Source: Ignavibacteria bacterium (GTDB taxonomy: Bacteria; Bacteroidota; Ignavibacteria; Kapaibacteriales; Kapaibacteriaceae). Taken from it: DNA of 64,000 bases. The translations under genes and the position numbers were made by a program. The notes beneath the pieces are model-generated. The model was not told the DNA's origin. It was given only the letters and a program-made list of their open reading frames with translations, and did no database searches. Positions 1 to 7,599 of the stretch are shown here, in pieces. The first letter of the stretch is position 1. Each line of letters begins with the position of its first letter. The stretch is taken from the NCBI GenBank assembly GCA_016873895.1, contig VGVV01000004.1, positions 1 to 64,000 on the forward strand, given 5' to 3'.

Positions 1-102
1 TGCAAGACTCTTGGGCAGATACGTTCAACGCAGCGTCATGAGCCCCTCAAACGCAAGGCAGATGACGCGGCTCGAATGCGCATCATAGCCTTGGCAAAGA
101 TG
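1..102 (+). pseudogene. IS3-family transposase OrfB fragment (N-terminal part, truncated both ends)
   Basis: Reading frame 1 from the first base gives a peptide with LGQIRSTQRHEP followed by DDAARMRIIALA. This matches the N-terminal pattern of IS3-family OrfB transposases (LGQ-RSTQR, then D-D/E-A-L-x-R-I-x-x-LA, normally continuing YGRYGYRRI). Here the similarity stops at about base 100, where the YGRYG part should begin, and the sequence becomes the complement of an HNH nuclease gene. The piece is therefore a remnant, not a functional transposase. Its 5' part lies outside the window. Family assignment is from motif recall; no inverted repeat is visible at the junction. Confidence 0.55.
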
Positions 103-257
103 GGAGCCTTCAACTTGAAGAGGAACGGACTACCCGGTGGCACCGCACCAAACGACTGTCTGCTGGGCCGCCAGAAATTCACTTCAGACACAGTTGGTCG
201 CTGCGCCTGAAGATTCTCGAACCACTGTAGATCTGTTACTCCAACAAACAACTGCAT
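36..257 (-). pseudogene. HNH endonuclease, N-terminal fragment truncated by IS remnant
   Basis: The first ~50 residues contain LFVGVTDLQWFENL, EVNFWRPS and GSPFLFKL, the characteristic opening of a family of HNH endonucleases in which LFVGVTD..WF, EVNFWxPSG and GxPFLFKL precede the nuclease domain. Similarity ends at about base 102 (after KLKAP). The remaining 20 or so residues read antisense through the IS3 fragment to a stop at 36, so the HNH catalytic region is missing. The ATG at 257 has a good Shine-Dalgarno (AAAGGA) and sits 19 bases after the stop of the GmrSD-like gene, so the two were probably one operon before the truncation. Confidence 0.55.
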
Positions 258-276
258 ACGTTTTCCTTTGATCCCC

Positions 277-2916
277 CTACACCCTCTTCCCCATCACCTT
301 GCGCATTCGGATGATACGTTCAGTGAGCCAGTCGTAGTATTCGGGCCAGCGGGATTCGTCGAAGATGTCGGTTTTCATGAAGTCAAAGATTCGACGGCTG
401 GCAACGCCAAGGGCTGCATAAAAGCAAAGTGGCGCGCCATAGACATCCTCGATTTCTGCTTGCTGATCCGCTAACCGTCTAAACAGGCTGTCGTCACTGG
501 GGATGTAGAAGTCTACGCGGATCTCCGGCCCTGTCTCGTTTGGACGCATCGATACCATAGAGCCAATACTTGATGTAAAGATGGCACCGATGTATGCACC
601 GCTCGAGCCAATTGCAATAGACATCCAACTCTGACGCTGCGGGGATCGTGTGGCGAATGGTGAGCCACAGTCTTTGACATGCTCAACGAATCCCTCCCAG
701 AAGCGCATCTGCAAGTCACGAATTGATCCGGTTTCCTCAGTTTCAGCTAGTTCGCTTATGTCGATATCTTCGAATGCGCCGCCGCTTTGGTGCACTTCGT
801 AGTAGCGCTCGCGAAGTAAGCGCAGGGATGGACCTTGTGCGCTGCCAAGCAACCAGAAGCTGTAACCATTGGTTGCCTTGCCATCGCGCACGTAGCATCC
901 TGCACCGGATGGAGTATCATAGGTCTTACCGTCGATACTAATGCGTCCGTTCGAAAGTAGCACAGCAGTGCGATGTTGAAGGCTTTTGTACGATGGCACA
1001 AGAACGTCACCTTCCTTTATCACTCCAGCTGACATCAGATCGGCAAGTGAGACATCGAATGCTCCAGCTAAGTCCTGCGCGAGCGTCTCGATCACATGAC
1101 CATTAGGCACTTGCCAGATCGCGAGGATGGCGTCAATTAGTGATTGCGTGCGACGCTCAATTGCGTCATCCGACCACGTGCTTTGCACAAAGTCACCGAG
1201 CCTATTGTTGAGTAACACTACTCCGTGTCGATTCAACTCCTGTGCCTTAGTCTCCCACGCCGCATTCGAAACCTTGCTATTGAGAGCTTGCGTCACCAAG
1301 GTCAGATTACCGAGCGTATGAATGCGCTCCTGTCGCAATTGCAAATCCCCATCGATAGGCGCAGACCAGTTTGCCTCCCACGATTGCGGCATCAGGTGCT
1401 CAATGGTGTACATGCCCCGTGGTGTACGCACACCTGTAAGCCCCTGCTTCCCCGTCCCATAGCCTCGCAGGTAATCTTCAATCGTCTCCAACACCATACG
1501 AAGTCGACCACGCGAGAAGCGCTTGTACACCGGCGTACGCAAAACCGCACTGCGTACCATTGCGTCATCGGGCCAATATGTGGAGTCGCTCCGCTGATAC
1601 TTGAGGAACTCATGTATCGCAGTCGCAAGCTCTGTTGCCGGCGTCACGTGTGTAAGCTTGATCAGATCAGCCATCGTTCGATTGTAGTTCTTGTTGGTAA
1701 CGCGCACGAGCATACGGCGAACAAGCCAACTCTCGAGGTCATTGACTATCTGCTCCACAACTTCTTGCGGCACTAGGTCTTGCCGGTCGGGATCAAGGAT
1801 TGCCATGAGCAACGGCTTGACGATGTCTGTTTGCATAGCCTCGACGCGATATGCAAACAGCGCTACACGATCAACATCACCCTGTCCGGCTGCCCCCTTG
1901 TGTGTGAGATCTTCGTACAATTTCGCAGCACGATGAATACGTTTGATGAGATCCAGCGTACTGATTGATGGTCGATCAAGAAGATAGCGCTTGAAGACTG
2001 TGAAGACCTCGCTTGAGGTCACATCTTCCCCAAGCATGCTGAAGAGCCAGTGATTGAAGAACACAACAGCGCGCGGACGCCGAAGTCTACCTGAGACGAT
2101 CTCTTCTTCCCAGAATGTTGACTCGTAGAGTTCCCAATAGTCCGTGTAGATCTTCTCAACATTAGCCCCCTCTTCGCTTAGACGCTGGAAGACGAAGTTC
2201 TTGATAAGATCCACTGGAGTAAGAGGTGTACCCCGAGCATTGAGCGTTTCAAAGATCTCCTGCGCATTTTCATCAACCTGAAGATCAATCACCACCAGCT
2301 GCATCAGTTTACTGATGGATGTCTCAAGGGCATCTGCACGCTGCGCTTCAGTGTATGCCGAGTCTTCATTCAGCCACGCCTCGGCTTGCGTCAGAAAGTA
2401 ACGGTGTGCCTTTACTAGCCTCGACCCAGCATGACGCAGGGCGTCATAGTCAATGGGTGGTTTTATGCCCATAACTTCGTTAAAGGCATCGCGATCACGA
2501 TTTGTCGGCCATACCTTAAACCGATCCACTGGGTTCCGCCGAAATGCCTCAGCATTCTCGACAAGGTATGCAAGGCGCGCCGCTGCGTGGCCATGACCGC
2601 GCATTTCAAACACCGCATGAACTGCATCGAGAACAATCTGAAGTGTTGTCAGCCGCTGCTGACCATCAATCACAATTCGCGTTTGCAGATCTCCCATTGC
2701 ATTCTGAATCTGCTGTATCACCACCGCACCCAAAAAGTGCGGCTGCTGTGCTTCATGTCCACCCTCGAGCAACCGCGTGGCAACGCGCACAACATCGTTC
2801 CACAAGGGCTCCCACTGTCGCTCTTCGTTCCACACATACGGACGCTGAAACAGTGGCACTAACAATCGCTGCGGCTGATTAAAGATCTCGGTTGGCGTAC
2901 GAACGTTGGTCTGCAT
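277..2916 (-). CDS. GmrSD-like DUF262/DUF1524 restriction protein with RAMA/DUF4357-like and DUF4268 C-terminal domains
   Basis: Probable modification-dependent (type IV) restriction enzyme of 879 aa. The N-terminal DUF262 (GmrS-like NTPase) part shows PLFQRPYVW and, about 60 residues on, VIDGQQRLTTLQ. Near residue 490 the DUF1524 (GmrD-like, HNH-type nuclease) part shows TIEHLMPQSW and HTLGNLTLV...NSKVSN. After that come about 350 extra residues: a segment around 610-680 (KTYDTPSGAGCYV, then NGYSFW) resembling RAMA/DUF4357 modules of restriction systems, and a final ~150 residues (RFWEGF ... DESRWPEYYDWL) resembling DUF4268. A longer frame begins at a TTG at 2958, but the ATG at 2916 (MQTNVRTPTEIF) is the likelier start, because the usual DUF262 opening follows it. 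Downstream lies the truncated HNH gene. Domain names are from recalled patterns; DUF262 and DUF1524 are the firm ones. Confidence 0.85.
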   Translation of the reverse strand: MQTNVRTPTEIFNQPQRLLVPLFQRPYVWNEERQWEPLWNDVVRVATRLLEGGHEAQQPHFLGAVVIQQIQNAMGDLQTRIVIDGQQRLTTLQIVLDAVHAVFEMRGHGHAAARLAYLVENAEAFRRNPVDRFKVWPTNRDRDAFNEVMGIKPPIDYDALRHAGSRLVKAHRYFLTQAEAWLNEDSAYTEAQRADALETSISKLMQLVVIDLQVDENAQEIFETLNARGTPLTPVDLIKNFVFQRLSEEGANVEKIYTDYWELYESTFWEEEIVSGRLRRPRAVVFFNHWLFSMLGEDVTSSEVFTVFKRYLLDRPSISTLDLIKRIHRAAKLYEDLTHKGAAGQGDVDRVALFAYRVEAMQTDIVKPLLMAILDPDRQDLVPQEVVEQIVNDLESWLVRRMLVRVTNKNYNRTMADLIKLTHVTPATELATAIHEFLKYQRSDSTYWPDDAMVRSAVLRTPVYKRFSRGRLRMVLETIEDYLRGYGTGKQGLTGVRTPRGMYTIEHLMPQSWEANWSAPIDGDLQLRQERIHTLGNLTLVTQALNSKVSNAAWETKAQELNRHGVVLLNNRLGDFVQSTWSDDAIERRTQSLIDAILAIWQVPNGHVIETLAQDLAGAFDVSLADLMSAGVIKEGDVLVPSYKSLQHRTAVLLSNGRISIDGKTYDTPSGAGCYVRDGKATNGYSFWLLGSAQGPSLRLLRERYYEVHQSGGAFEDIDISELAETEETGSIRDLQMRFWEGFVEHVKDCGSPFATRSPQRQSWMSIAIGSSGAYIGAIFTSSIGSMVSMRPNETGPEIRVDFYIPSDDSLFRRLADQQAEIEDVYGAPLCFYAALGVASRRIFDFMKTDIFDESRWPEYYDWLTERIIRMRKVMGKRV

Positions 2917-3046
2917 AGGAATGGAATTGGATACGTAACGATAAAATCGAACAACCAAATGTTAATCGTGAGGCAAGATATCTAGCACGTCGCATCTGGA
3001 CAACTGAGCGAAGAATGCAGAGTGTAAACATTACGCTGCCACAAGC

Positions 3047-3247
3047 CTACTCATCAAACAACGTCAACTTCCCTGGCTTTGGCTCGGCAGCAAGGCCTTG
3101 CGAGTCTTGCGAGGCATTGACAGTTGGCACTACGTCAAAGACGCCGTTGAGTTCGGAAGAATTGGCTGGATTGGGCCAGTGATAAGCCCCCTTGCTATGA
3201 AGCTCGTTGAGGGCGTACGATGCTTGTCCGGTGGATCGGACGTACAT
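3047..3247 (-). CDS. orphan small ORF, possibly the 3' remnant of a lost gene
   Basis: A 66-aa frame ending PKPGKLTLFDE, the kind of tail seen at the end of a larger protein. I do not recognise it. It has no signal peptide or membrane segment. It lies between the stop of the secreted-protein gene (3275) and the GmrSD-like gene, on the same strand, and is in the same reading frame as the upstream gene's last codons: after that gene's TAG the frame stays open through GAREQAYQP into this ATG. There is no strong ribosome binding site. It may be the surviving end of a gene lost when this patch was rearranged. Bases 2917-3046, upstream of the restriction gene, show no other gene and no clear promoter. 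Confidence 0.3.
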   Translation of the reverse strand: MYVRSTGQASYALNELHSKGAYHWPNPANSSELNGVFDVVPTVNASQDSQGLAAEPKPGKLTLFDE

Positions 3248-3274
3248 AGGCTGATACGCCTGTTCCCTGGCACC

Positions 3275-4150
3275 CTACTTCCACTCAAATCTCGACACCT
3301 CTCGTAACCTGCTTCGGGTGTAACTGTACGTTACCTCATAGCACTTGCCGTCATCGCCCATTTCGTAAGCGACTACCTTCTCTGGCATGAGCTCGCGCTG
3401 GCTGGACGCTTCGTAGATCGTCGGAACTTCTGACCATTTATACGTTGTGTACGAGTTGGCACATGCACCATTTGAAGAGGCCTTCGTTAGTGTCATGGAC
3501 TTCATATCGAATGTCGCCAAGTCATCGAATACTGCAGCTGGCCCCTCAAGCATGTGGTGATAGTCTATCATATCGTGCGGACAATGACACGATAATGAAT
3601 ACGCATGACTTACAGAGTACGATCTTTGTCCCCCTCCAGCATAGACGAACAGAATCTCATCTTTGCCATCAAAGTCCACATCACGGAAATAGAATGGCAG
3701 ATTCGATGCTTCCATACCTCCTGCGCCGTATCCCTCTACCATGATTGGATAACTGATTTCGATTTGTCTACCGTCTATGGACCGGTCAACCGTTCCCGAA
3801 TCCGTTAAGCAGTCCTTTGGTACAATGCTCTCGGGTAAACTGAAATAGTTTGTTGTAAACACATGAGTACGTCCATTGCTAGCCTGAACGAGTTCAACTA
3901 TCGCAGGGCCGCTGACGCCATGATAGACCTGGCTCGGATGCCATGTAGCTGATACGCGATAACCCCGAATTCTGTTCTTGACAGCCACTTCAACTGTGTA
4001 CAGCGGAAGCGGCTCCTCGCTGTCTTCTGAATCTACGTGTCCGCTACATTCGAAGACTTCATTATGAGATTCAGGTGGCAGCTTTCGTAAACTTTGCGCT
4101 GACGTTAAAGATGGCAGAAAAATGAGCAGGAGCAGAGCGATGTTTAGCAT
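3275..4150 (-). CDS. secreted protein of unknown function (XAC2610-like)
   Basis: A 291-aa protein with a signal peptide (LNIALLLLIFLPSLTSAQS, predicted cleavage near residue 19) and so probably periplasmic or exported. The mature part contains YFRDVDFDGKDEILFVY, a D-x-D-x-D calcium-binding-like loop seen in FG-GAP/VCBS-type and XAC2610-like secreted proteins. Four cysteines in the mature part (in FECSG, KDCLTD, LSCHCP) could form disulfides. It stands alone between repeat-rich DNA and the small ORF 3047-3247. No substrate or pathway can be inferred; the XAC2610-like label rests on general resemblance only. Confidence 0.6.
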   Translation of the reverse strand: MLNIALLLLIFLPSLTSAQSLRKLPPESHNEVFECSGHVDSEDSEEPLPLYTVEVAVKNRIRGYRVSATWHPSQVYHGVSGPAIVELVQASNGRTHVFTTNYFSLPESIVPKDCLTDSGTVDRSIDGRQIEISYPIMVEGYGAGGMEASNLPFYFRDVDFDGKDEILFVYAGGGQRSYSVSHAYSLSCHCPHDMIDYHHMLEGPAAVFDDLATFDMKSMTLTKASSNGACANSYTTYKWSEVPTIYEASSQRELMPEKVVAYEMGDDGKCYEVTYSYTRSRLREVSRFEWK

Positions 4151-4354
4151 AGCTGATTGAATTACTGATTCACGAATAAGCGCAATCTACGGCTTGTCTT
4201 GGGTCATAAAGTCAGGTGGATAATTTCCATGATCTACATCTCCACTTTTGCATTGTTGCAGAGACGTAGTTGCAGAACAACGACTTACGGCTATGGTTTT
4301 GAAATGCTACTTTATGCGCAGGGCAACCAGAAGCGGGCGCAACTGCGCTCTTGT

Positions 4355-4399
4355 TGTTCGGACACATAGATGACACCTGTTCGGGGACATAGGTAACAT
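4355..4399. repeat. two imperfect 21-bp direct repeats, IS-end-like
   Basis: Copies at 4355-4375 and 4379-4399 share TGTTCGG, ACATAG and a final ACA, 24 bases apart, with about 17 of 21 positions equal. Tandem blocks of the type GTTCGGGGACATAGGTAACA are, as I recall, found near the ends of some IS481-type elements. No transposase is present, so this may be a solo relic. The rest of 4151-4354 shows no gene, no terminator and no clear promoter. Confidence 0.4.
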
Positions 4400-4405
4400 T
4401 GCTGG

Positions 4406-4425
4406 ATGCCCGCTTTCGCGGGCAT
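4406..4425. repeat. palindromic element ATGCCCGC-TTTC-GCGGGCAT
   Basis: A perfect 8-bp stem with a four-base loop, preceded by GCTGG and followed by GACG. The GGATGCCCGCxxxCGCGGGCATGAC pattern is a widespread dispersed intergenic palindrome in Gram-negative genomes. It often gives false short ORFs beginning MPAFAGMT, as here. There is no T-tract on either side, so it is not an obvious terminator, although it lies 3' of the ompA-like gene at 4487. Confidence 0.6.
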
Positions 4426-4433
4426 GACGTCTA

Positions 4434-4489
4434 CTGCTCGGTACTCGGCACTCGGTACTCGGCACTCGGTACTCGGCACCCGACACTCA
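4434..4489. repeat. degenerate heptanucleotide tandem repeat (STRR-like), eight units
   Basis: From 4434 the sequence runs in seven-base steps: CTGCTCG, GTACTCG, GCACTCG, GTACTCG, GCACTCG, GTACTCG, GCACCCG, ACACTCA. The last unit supplies the TGA stop codon (complement of 4487-4489) of the OmpA-like gene, so the repeat directly touches the gene's 3' end. The same period-7 organisation with other sequence is seen at 16108-16290 and 40880-40921. Confidence 0.8.
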
Positions 4490-5587
4490 CCTCGTGATCT
4501 TCACCACCACCCTGCGATTGATCTTTCGGCCTTGGTCGGTGGTGTTATCAGCGATTGGAAACTCTTCGCCGTAACCGATGGCTTTAAGGTACTTTGATTC
4601 GACGCCGAGCTGCTTCGTAAGATAGGTTACGATTGACTCTGCACGCTGCTGGGAGAGTTTCTTGTTGGTAGCAGCACGTTTTGCGGCATCCTTCTCCGTC
4701 CCGGTGTTGTCTGTGTAGGCTTGGATTTCCACAACATATTGTTTGCGCTTGATGAAGTCAGCGATCAGCGCAAGGTCTGCCTTGAGTGTGTCGGTGATCG
4801 CGATTGTTGACACGCTGGGTGTGAGTTCTCCAACGGGTAAACGCTTGGTGGGGATAGGTATGGCCAGGTAGGAGTATTGTCCGCTCCAGTTATTGTCGGT
4901 CTTAATGGACTGGAACTCGAACTCCATGATGTTTGTGCCATCCTGAAATGGGATCTTCTCCGAATCCACATGCAGACTTGTCATGCTGAACTTGTCGCCA
5001 TCCTTCAGGTCTATGCTGGCCCCCTTCAAGAACATATAGCCGTCTGCGTTCGAGGCAACAGAGATGCGCTTGCCACTAGAAATCGATGTGAATTCTACGG
5101 TCTCGTTGGCAAGGGACTTTTCAACGAGCACGGTGTCCAAGAAGCCCCGTACCGTGCGAAAAGCCATACTGCCGTTGATGCGCTCTTTGAGTTGCTCGAG
5201 TTCGCGCTTGCCTGCTAACTGCTTGTCGAGATTTGCCTTTGCCTCGTCGATCTGTTCCTTGGAGAGCGAGATGGCTATGGGCGACATCAAGCCTTCCTTC
5301 GGGACCGTAAAGACTTTCTCCGCGCCATTCAGAATGCCAATACGCATCACGTAGACAGCCACTCGAGTGCCGCGTACCACGTTAAACGTGGCCTTGCCGA
5401 TAGTATCTGTCAATGCTGTCTGCGAGGCGCTTGTTGAATCATCAACAACTACGACTTCGAGCCCACGAAGGGGCGTATCTGCCTCTTTGGAGAGCACAAC
5501 AACACTGAGTTGTGTGGTGTCTGTTGCTGCACGCATTGATGCGGCTGCAACAACAAAAGCAAGTACTGCAAGAATGTGTCGGATCAT
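4487..5587 (-). CDS. OmpA-family outer-membrane/peptidoglycan-associated protein
   Basis: A 366-aa protein with a signal peptide (MIRHILAVLAFVVAAAS, ending near residue 20). The C-terminal ~100 residues form an OmpA-like peptidoglycan-binding domain: VVEIQAYTDNTGTEKDA, QQRAESIVTYL, AIGYGEEFPIADN and RKINRRVVVKI. The Asp and Arg that usually contact diaminopimelate (TDNTG and NRRV) are present. The N-terminal half looks like repeated beta-domains and a short helical linker (EQIDEAKANLDKQLAGK). It is the last gene of the run from bshA and follows the biotinyl carrier gene by 18 bases. Its stop codon lies in a heptamer repeat array. Confidence 0.85.
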   Translation of the reverse strand: MIRHILAVLAFVVAAASMRAATDTTQLSVVVLSKEADTPLRGLEVVVVDDSTSASQTALTDTIGKATFNVVRGTRVAVYVMRIGILNGAEKVFTVPKEGLMSPIAISLSKEQIDEAKANLDKQLAGKRELEQLKERINGSMAFRTVRGFLDTVLVEKSLANETVEFTSISSGKRISVASNADGYMFLKGASIDLKDGDKFSMTSLHVDSEKIPFQDGTNIMEFEFQSIKTDNNWSGQYSYLAIPIPTKRLPVGELTPSVSTIAITDTLKADLALIADFIKRKQYVVEIQAYTDNTGTEKDAAKRAATNKKLSQQRAESIVTYLTKQLGVESKYLKAIGYGEEFPIADNTTDQGRKINRRVVVKITR

Positions 5588-5605
5588 GACGATGTGATGT
5601 AGTGA

Positions 5606-6121
5606 TTATGCAGTTGGTTCAACAACGCAGAGCAGTACGCCTTTTTCGATGGCGCTGCCTTCGTGTGGAGTTACGTTGCGCACGATTCCGGTAACGGGTG
5701 TTTTGATAGAGTTCTCCATCTTCATCGCCTCAAGGATAAAGAGCGTCTCGCCTTTGCGAACACTTGCCCCCTCTTGAACAATAACCTGCTTTAAGAGACC
5801 GGGCATTGGGGCTGCAACTTTCGTGACACGATTCTTCTGCGCCGGCGATGCACTGAGAATCTCCATCAGTTCGTTATTGCGTCCGGATAAGACTTTTGTT
5901 GTGTAGGAGTAACCACGGATTGTTACTGTTACCGTCTCTATGCCATCGCTAAGTATGTGCACAGGTACAGATGTGCCGTTATCCATCCACTCCCATATTC
6001 CAGGGTCGTTGGTTGGATACAACTCTACACGATGAGATTCGTGAACAGCTGTGCCGTCGTGTTCAAGTTCTATATGCCGACGCTGCCCGTCGATCTCTGT
6101 GCTGACTACAAACGTGCTCAT
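5606..6121 (-). CDS. biotin carboxyl carrier-type protein
   Basis: A 171-aa carrier protein whose C-terminal ~70 residues are a biotinyl/lipoyl domain. FILEAMKMENSIKTP contains the biotinylation site (AMKM; lysine near residue 130), with PMPGLLKQV just before it as in acyl-CoA carboxylase carriers. The N-terminal ~95 residues are a poorly conserved beta-rich extension. This layout matches the carrier subunit of propionyl-/methylcrotonyl-CoA-type carboxylases and sodium-pumping decarboxylases. No carboxylase or carboxyltransferase gene is next to it, so the partner must be encoded elsewhere. It lies 15 bases after the 5-formyl-THF cyclo-ligase gene. Confidence 0.85.
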   Translation of the reverse strand: MSTFVVSTEIDGQRRHIELEHDGTAVHESHRVELYPTNDPGIWEWMDNGTSVPVHILSDGIETVTVTIRGYSYTTKVLSGRNNELMEILSASPAQKNRVTKVAAPMPGLLKQVIVQEGASVRKGETLFILEAMKMENSIKTPVTGIVRNVTPHEGSAIEKGVLLCVVEPTA

Positions 6122-6136
6122 GTGGCAAAAATACGG

Positions 6137-6712
6137 TTACTGTGGCTTGTACCAGCGCTCTTGCGTTGCAATTGCATCCATGGCAATGTCATGCACCTGC
6201 GACGGGACACTCTGCACACGCTGCAGCTCGTAGGCAATGCCAATCTTGGCAGCCGTGGCCTGTGCTAAAAATCTGTCGTAAAATCCTTTGCCATAGCCCA
6301 GTCTCATGCATCGCTGATCAAATGCTACAAGAGGTACAATGATGGCCGCCCCCTGACCAAAAAACGCATGGTCGGTAACGATATCCTCGGGCTTTTCAGC
6401 AAGGGGCTCGCGAATGCCAAACAACCCCTTTACCCATTGTGTGCGCCATGTGATGCGACAGTGTGTAAGTACGCCATCTGGACCCGACATTGGAACGTAG
6501 ACTTCTTTACCAATGCCCCAGGCATATTCAACAAAGGGTGTTGATTCTACTTCTTCCGGCATGGAACTGTACACATGCACCGTATGCGCCAACTGAAATG
6601 CTTTGTGCTTGTGCGCGCGCTCAAAAATGAGTTGGTCCCACAAAGCACGGTCACTCTCAGCTATGCTTTTACGCTGCTGTAGGATGGTTTCTCTAATCTC
6701 GGTCTTTGTCAT
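6137..6712 (-). CDS. 5-formyltetrahydrofolate cyclo-ligase
   Basis: Converts 5-formyl-THF with ATP to 5,10-methenyl-THF, salvaging a folate storage form. The 191-aa length is normal for the family. Signatures are IIVPLVAFDQRCMRLGYG followed by KGFYDRFL, the C-terminal ATP/folate-binding motif, and EVYVPMSGPDG mid-protein. The start overlaps the EamA gene's stop by four bases (ATGA), so translation is probably coupled. Gene names in use include ygfA and fau. Confidence 0.9.
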   Translation of the reverse strand: MTKTEIRETILQQRKSIAESDRALWDQLIFERAHKHKAFQLAHTVHVYSSMPEEVESTPFVEYAWGIGKEVYVPMSGPDGVLTHCRITWRTQWVKGLFGIREPLAEKPEDIVTDHAFFGQGAAIIVPLVAFDQRCMRLGYGKGFYDRFLAQATAAKIGIAYELQRVQSVPSQVHDIAMDAIATQERWYKPQ

Positions 6713-7599
6713 TTCTCATTCCACATCTGCCACATATCGGGCACAACAACTGCAGCGATCAAGACGCCCCCTCCAATGAGCTGCCGCGTAGTAAAGGTCT
6801 CCTCCACCAGCACAAAGGCAATGATCGATGCAAACAATGGTTCAAGTGCATAGATCACGCCAGCACGTACAGGATGAGTGTACTGCTGAAAACGTGTCTG
6901 TACAAACGTTGGGATGATCGACGCAAATATCGAACAGTAGATAATGGCTATCAGAAGGGGCTTGTCCCACGGCACAACAAGGTCTACATCCGCTGGTGCT
7001 GCATGGATTGCTGTGCCAACAGCAGCCATCACACAAGTAACAACAAACTGCAGGATAACGAGGCTGTTCTGCTTTGTGGGCTCTTCACGCAAGTCCGTAG
7101 ACCACCGATCAATGAGCACCATGTAGAGCGCCCACACAAACGCACTGATGAGCGTGAGTACGTCCCCCGTCTGCACGCCATGCAGCTCAGGTGCGGTAAA
7201 CAGGTAGAGTCCACCAAGGATTGTTACAACCGACATCAAATGCGTTGCCTTCACACGCGTGCGAAAAAGCGCAAACTGTACAATGGGTACAAAGCCTACC
7301 ATGGTGCCCGTGATAAAGGCAGACGTTGATGGACTAGTCGATGTAAGCCCAAAGGTCTGCAACAAAAATCCAGCACCATAGAGCGCGCCAAGCACAATAC
7401 CCCTCTTGGCTGTTGTTGCATCGATCACACGCAGCGCCGCTGGCCAGAGCAACATGCTAAGCACTGCCGCAATCAAGAAGCGCAGGGCAACAAATGTGCT
7501 GGGGTCTACCGAAGCCATGGCCCCCTTCACAAGCACAAATGTGCCACCCCACAAGGCTGTTACAACAACGAGCAGGATCTCTGCGGTGTGACGCTTCAT
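6709..7599 (-). CDS. EamA/DMT-family membrane transporter
   Basis: A 296-aa protein with about ten membrane segments in two EamA repeats. The first begins ILLVVVTALWGGTFVLVKGA, the second at about residue 150 with LTLISAFVWALYMVLIDR. These are drug/metabolite-type exporters of the inner membrane; the substrate cannot be told. It overlaps the dipeptidase upstream and the cyclo-ligase downstream by four bases each, so all three are likely translated from one transcript. Confidence 0.9.
   Translation of the reverse strand: MKRHTAEILLVVVTALWGGTFVLVKGAMASVDPSTFVALRFLIAAVLSMLLWPAALRVIDATTAKRGIVLGALYGAGFLLQTFGLTSTSPSTSAFITGTMVGFVPIVQFALFRTRVKATHLMSVVTILGGLYLFTAPELHGVQTGDVLTLISAFVWALYMVLIDRWSTDLREEPTKQNSLVILQFVVTCVMAAVGTAIHAAPADVDLVVPWDKPLLIAIIYCSIFASIIPTFVQTRFQQYTHPVRAGVIYALEPLFASIIAFVLVEETFTTRQLIGGGVLIAAVVVPDMWQMWNEK

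Noticed and set aside
36..2958. BREX, DISARM or other known multi-gene defence system near the GmrSD-like gene
   Set aside because: No methyltransferase, helicase, PglZ or Lon-like gene is adjacent; only the single restriction protein and the broken HNH gene are seen.
4406..4597. Plus-strand ORF beginning MPAFAGMT
   Set aside because: It is the translation of the palindromic element and the heptamer array and then runs antisense to the OmpA-like gene; not a real gene.
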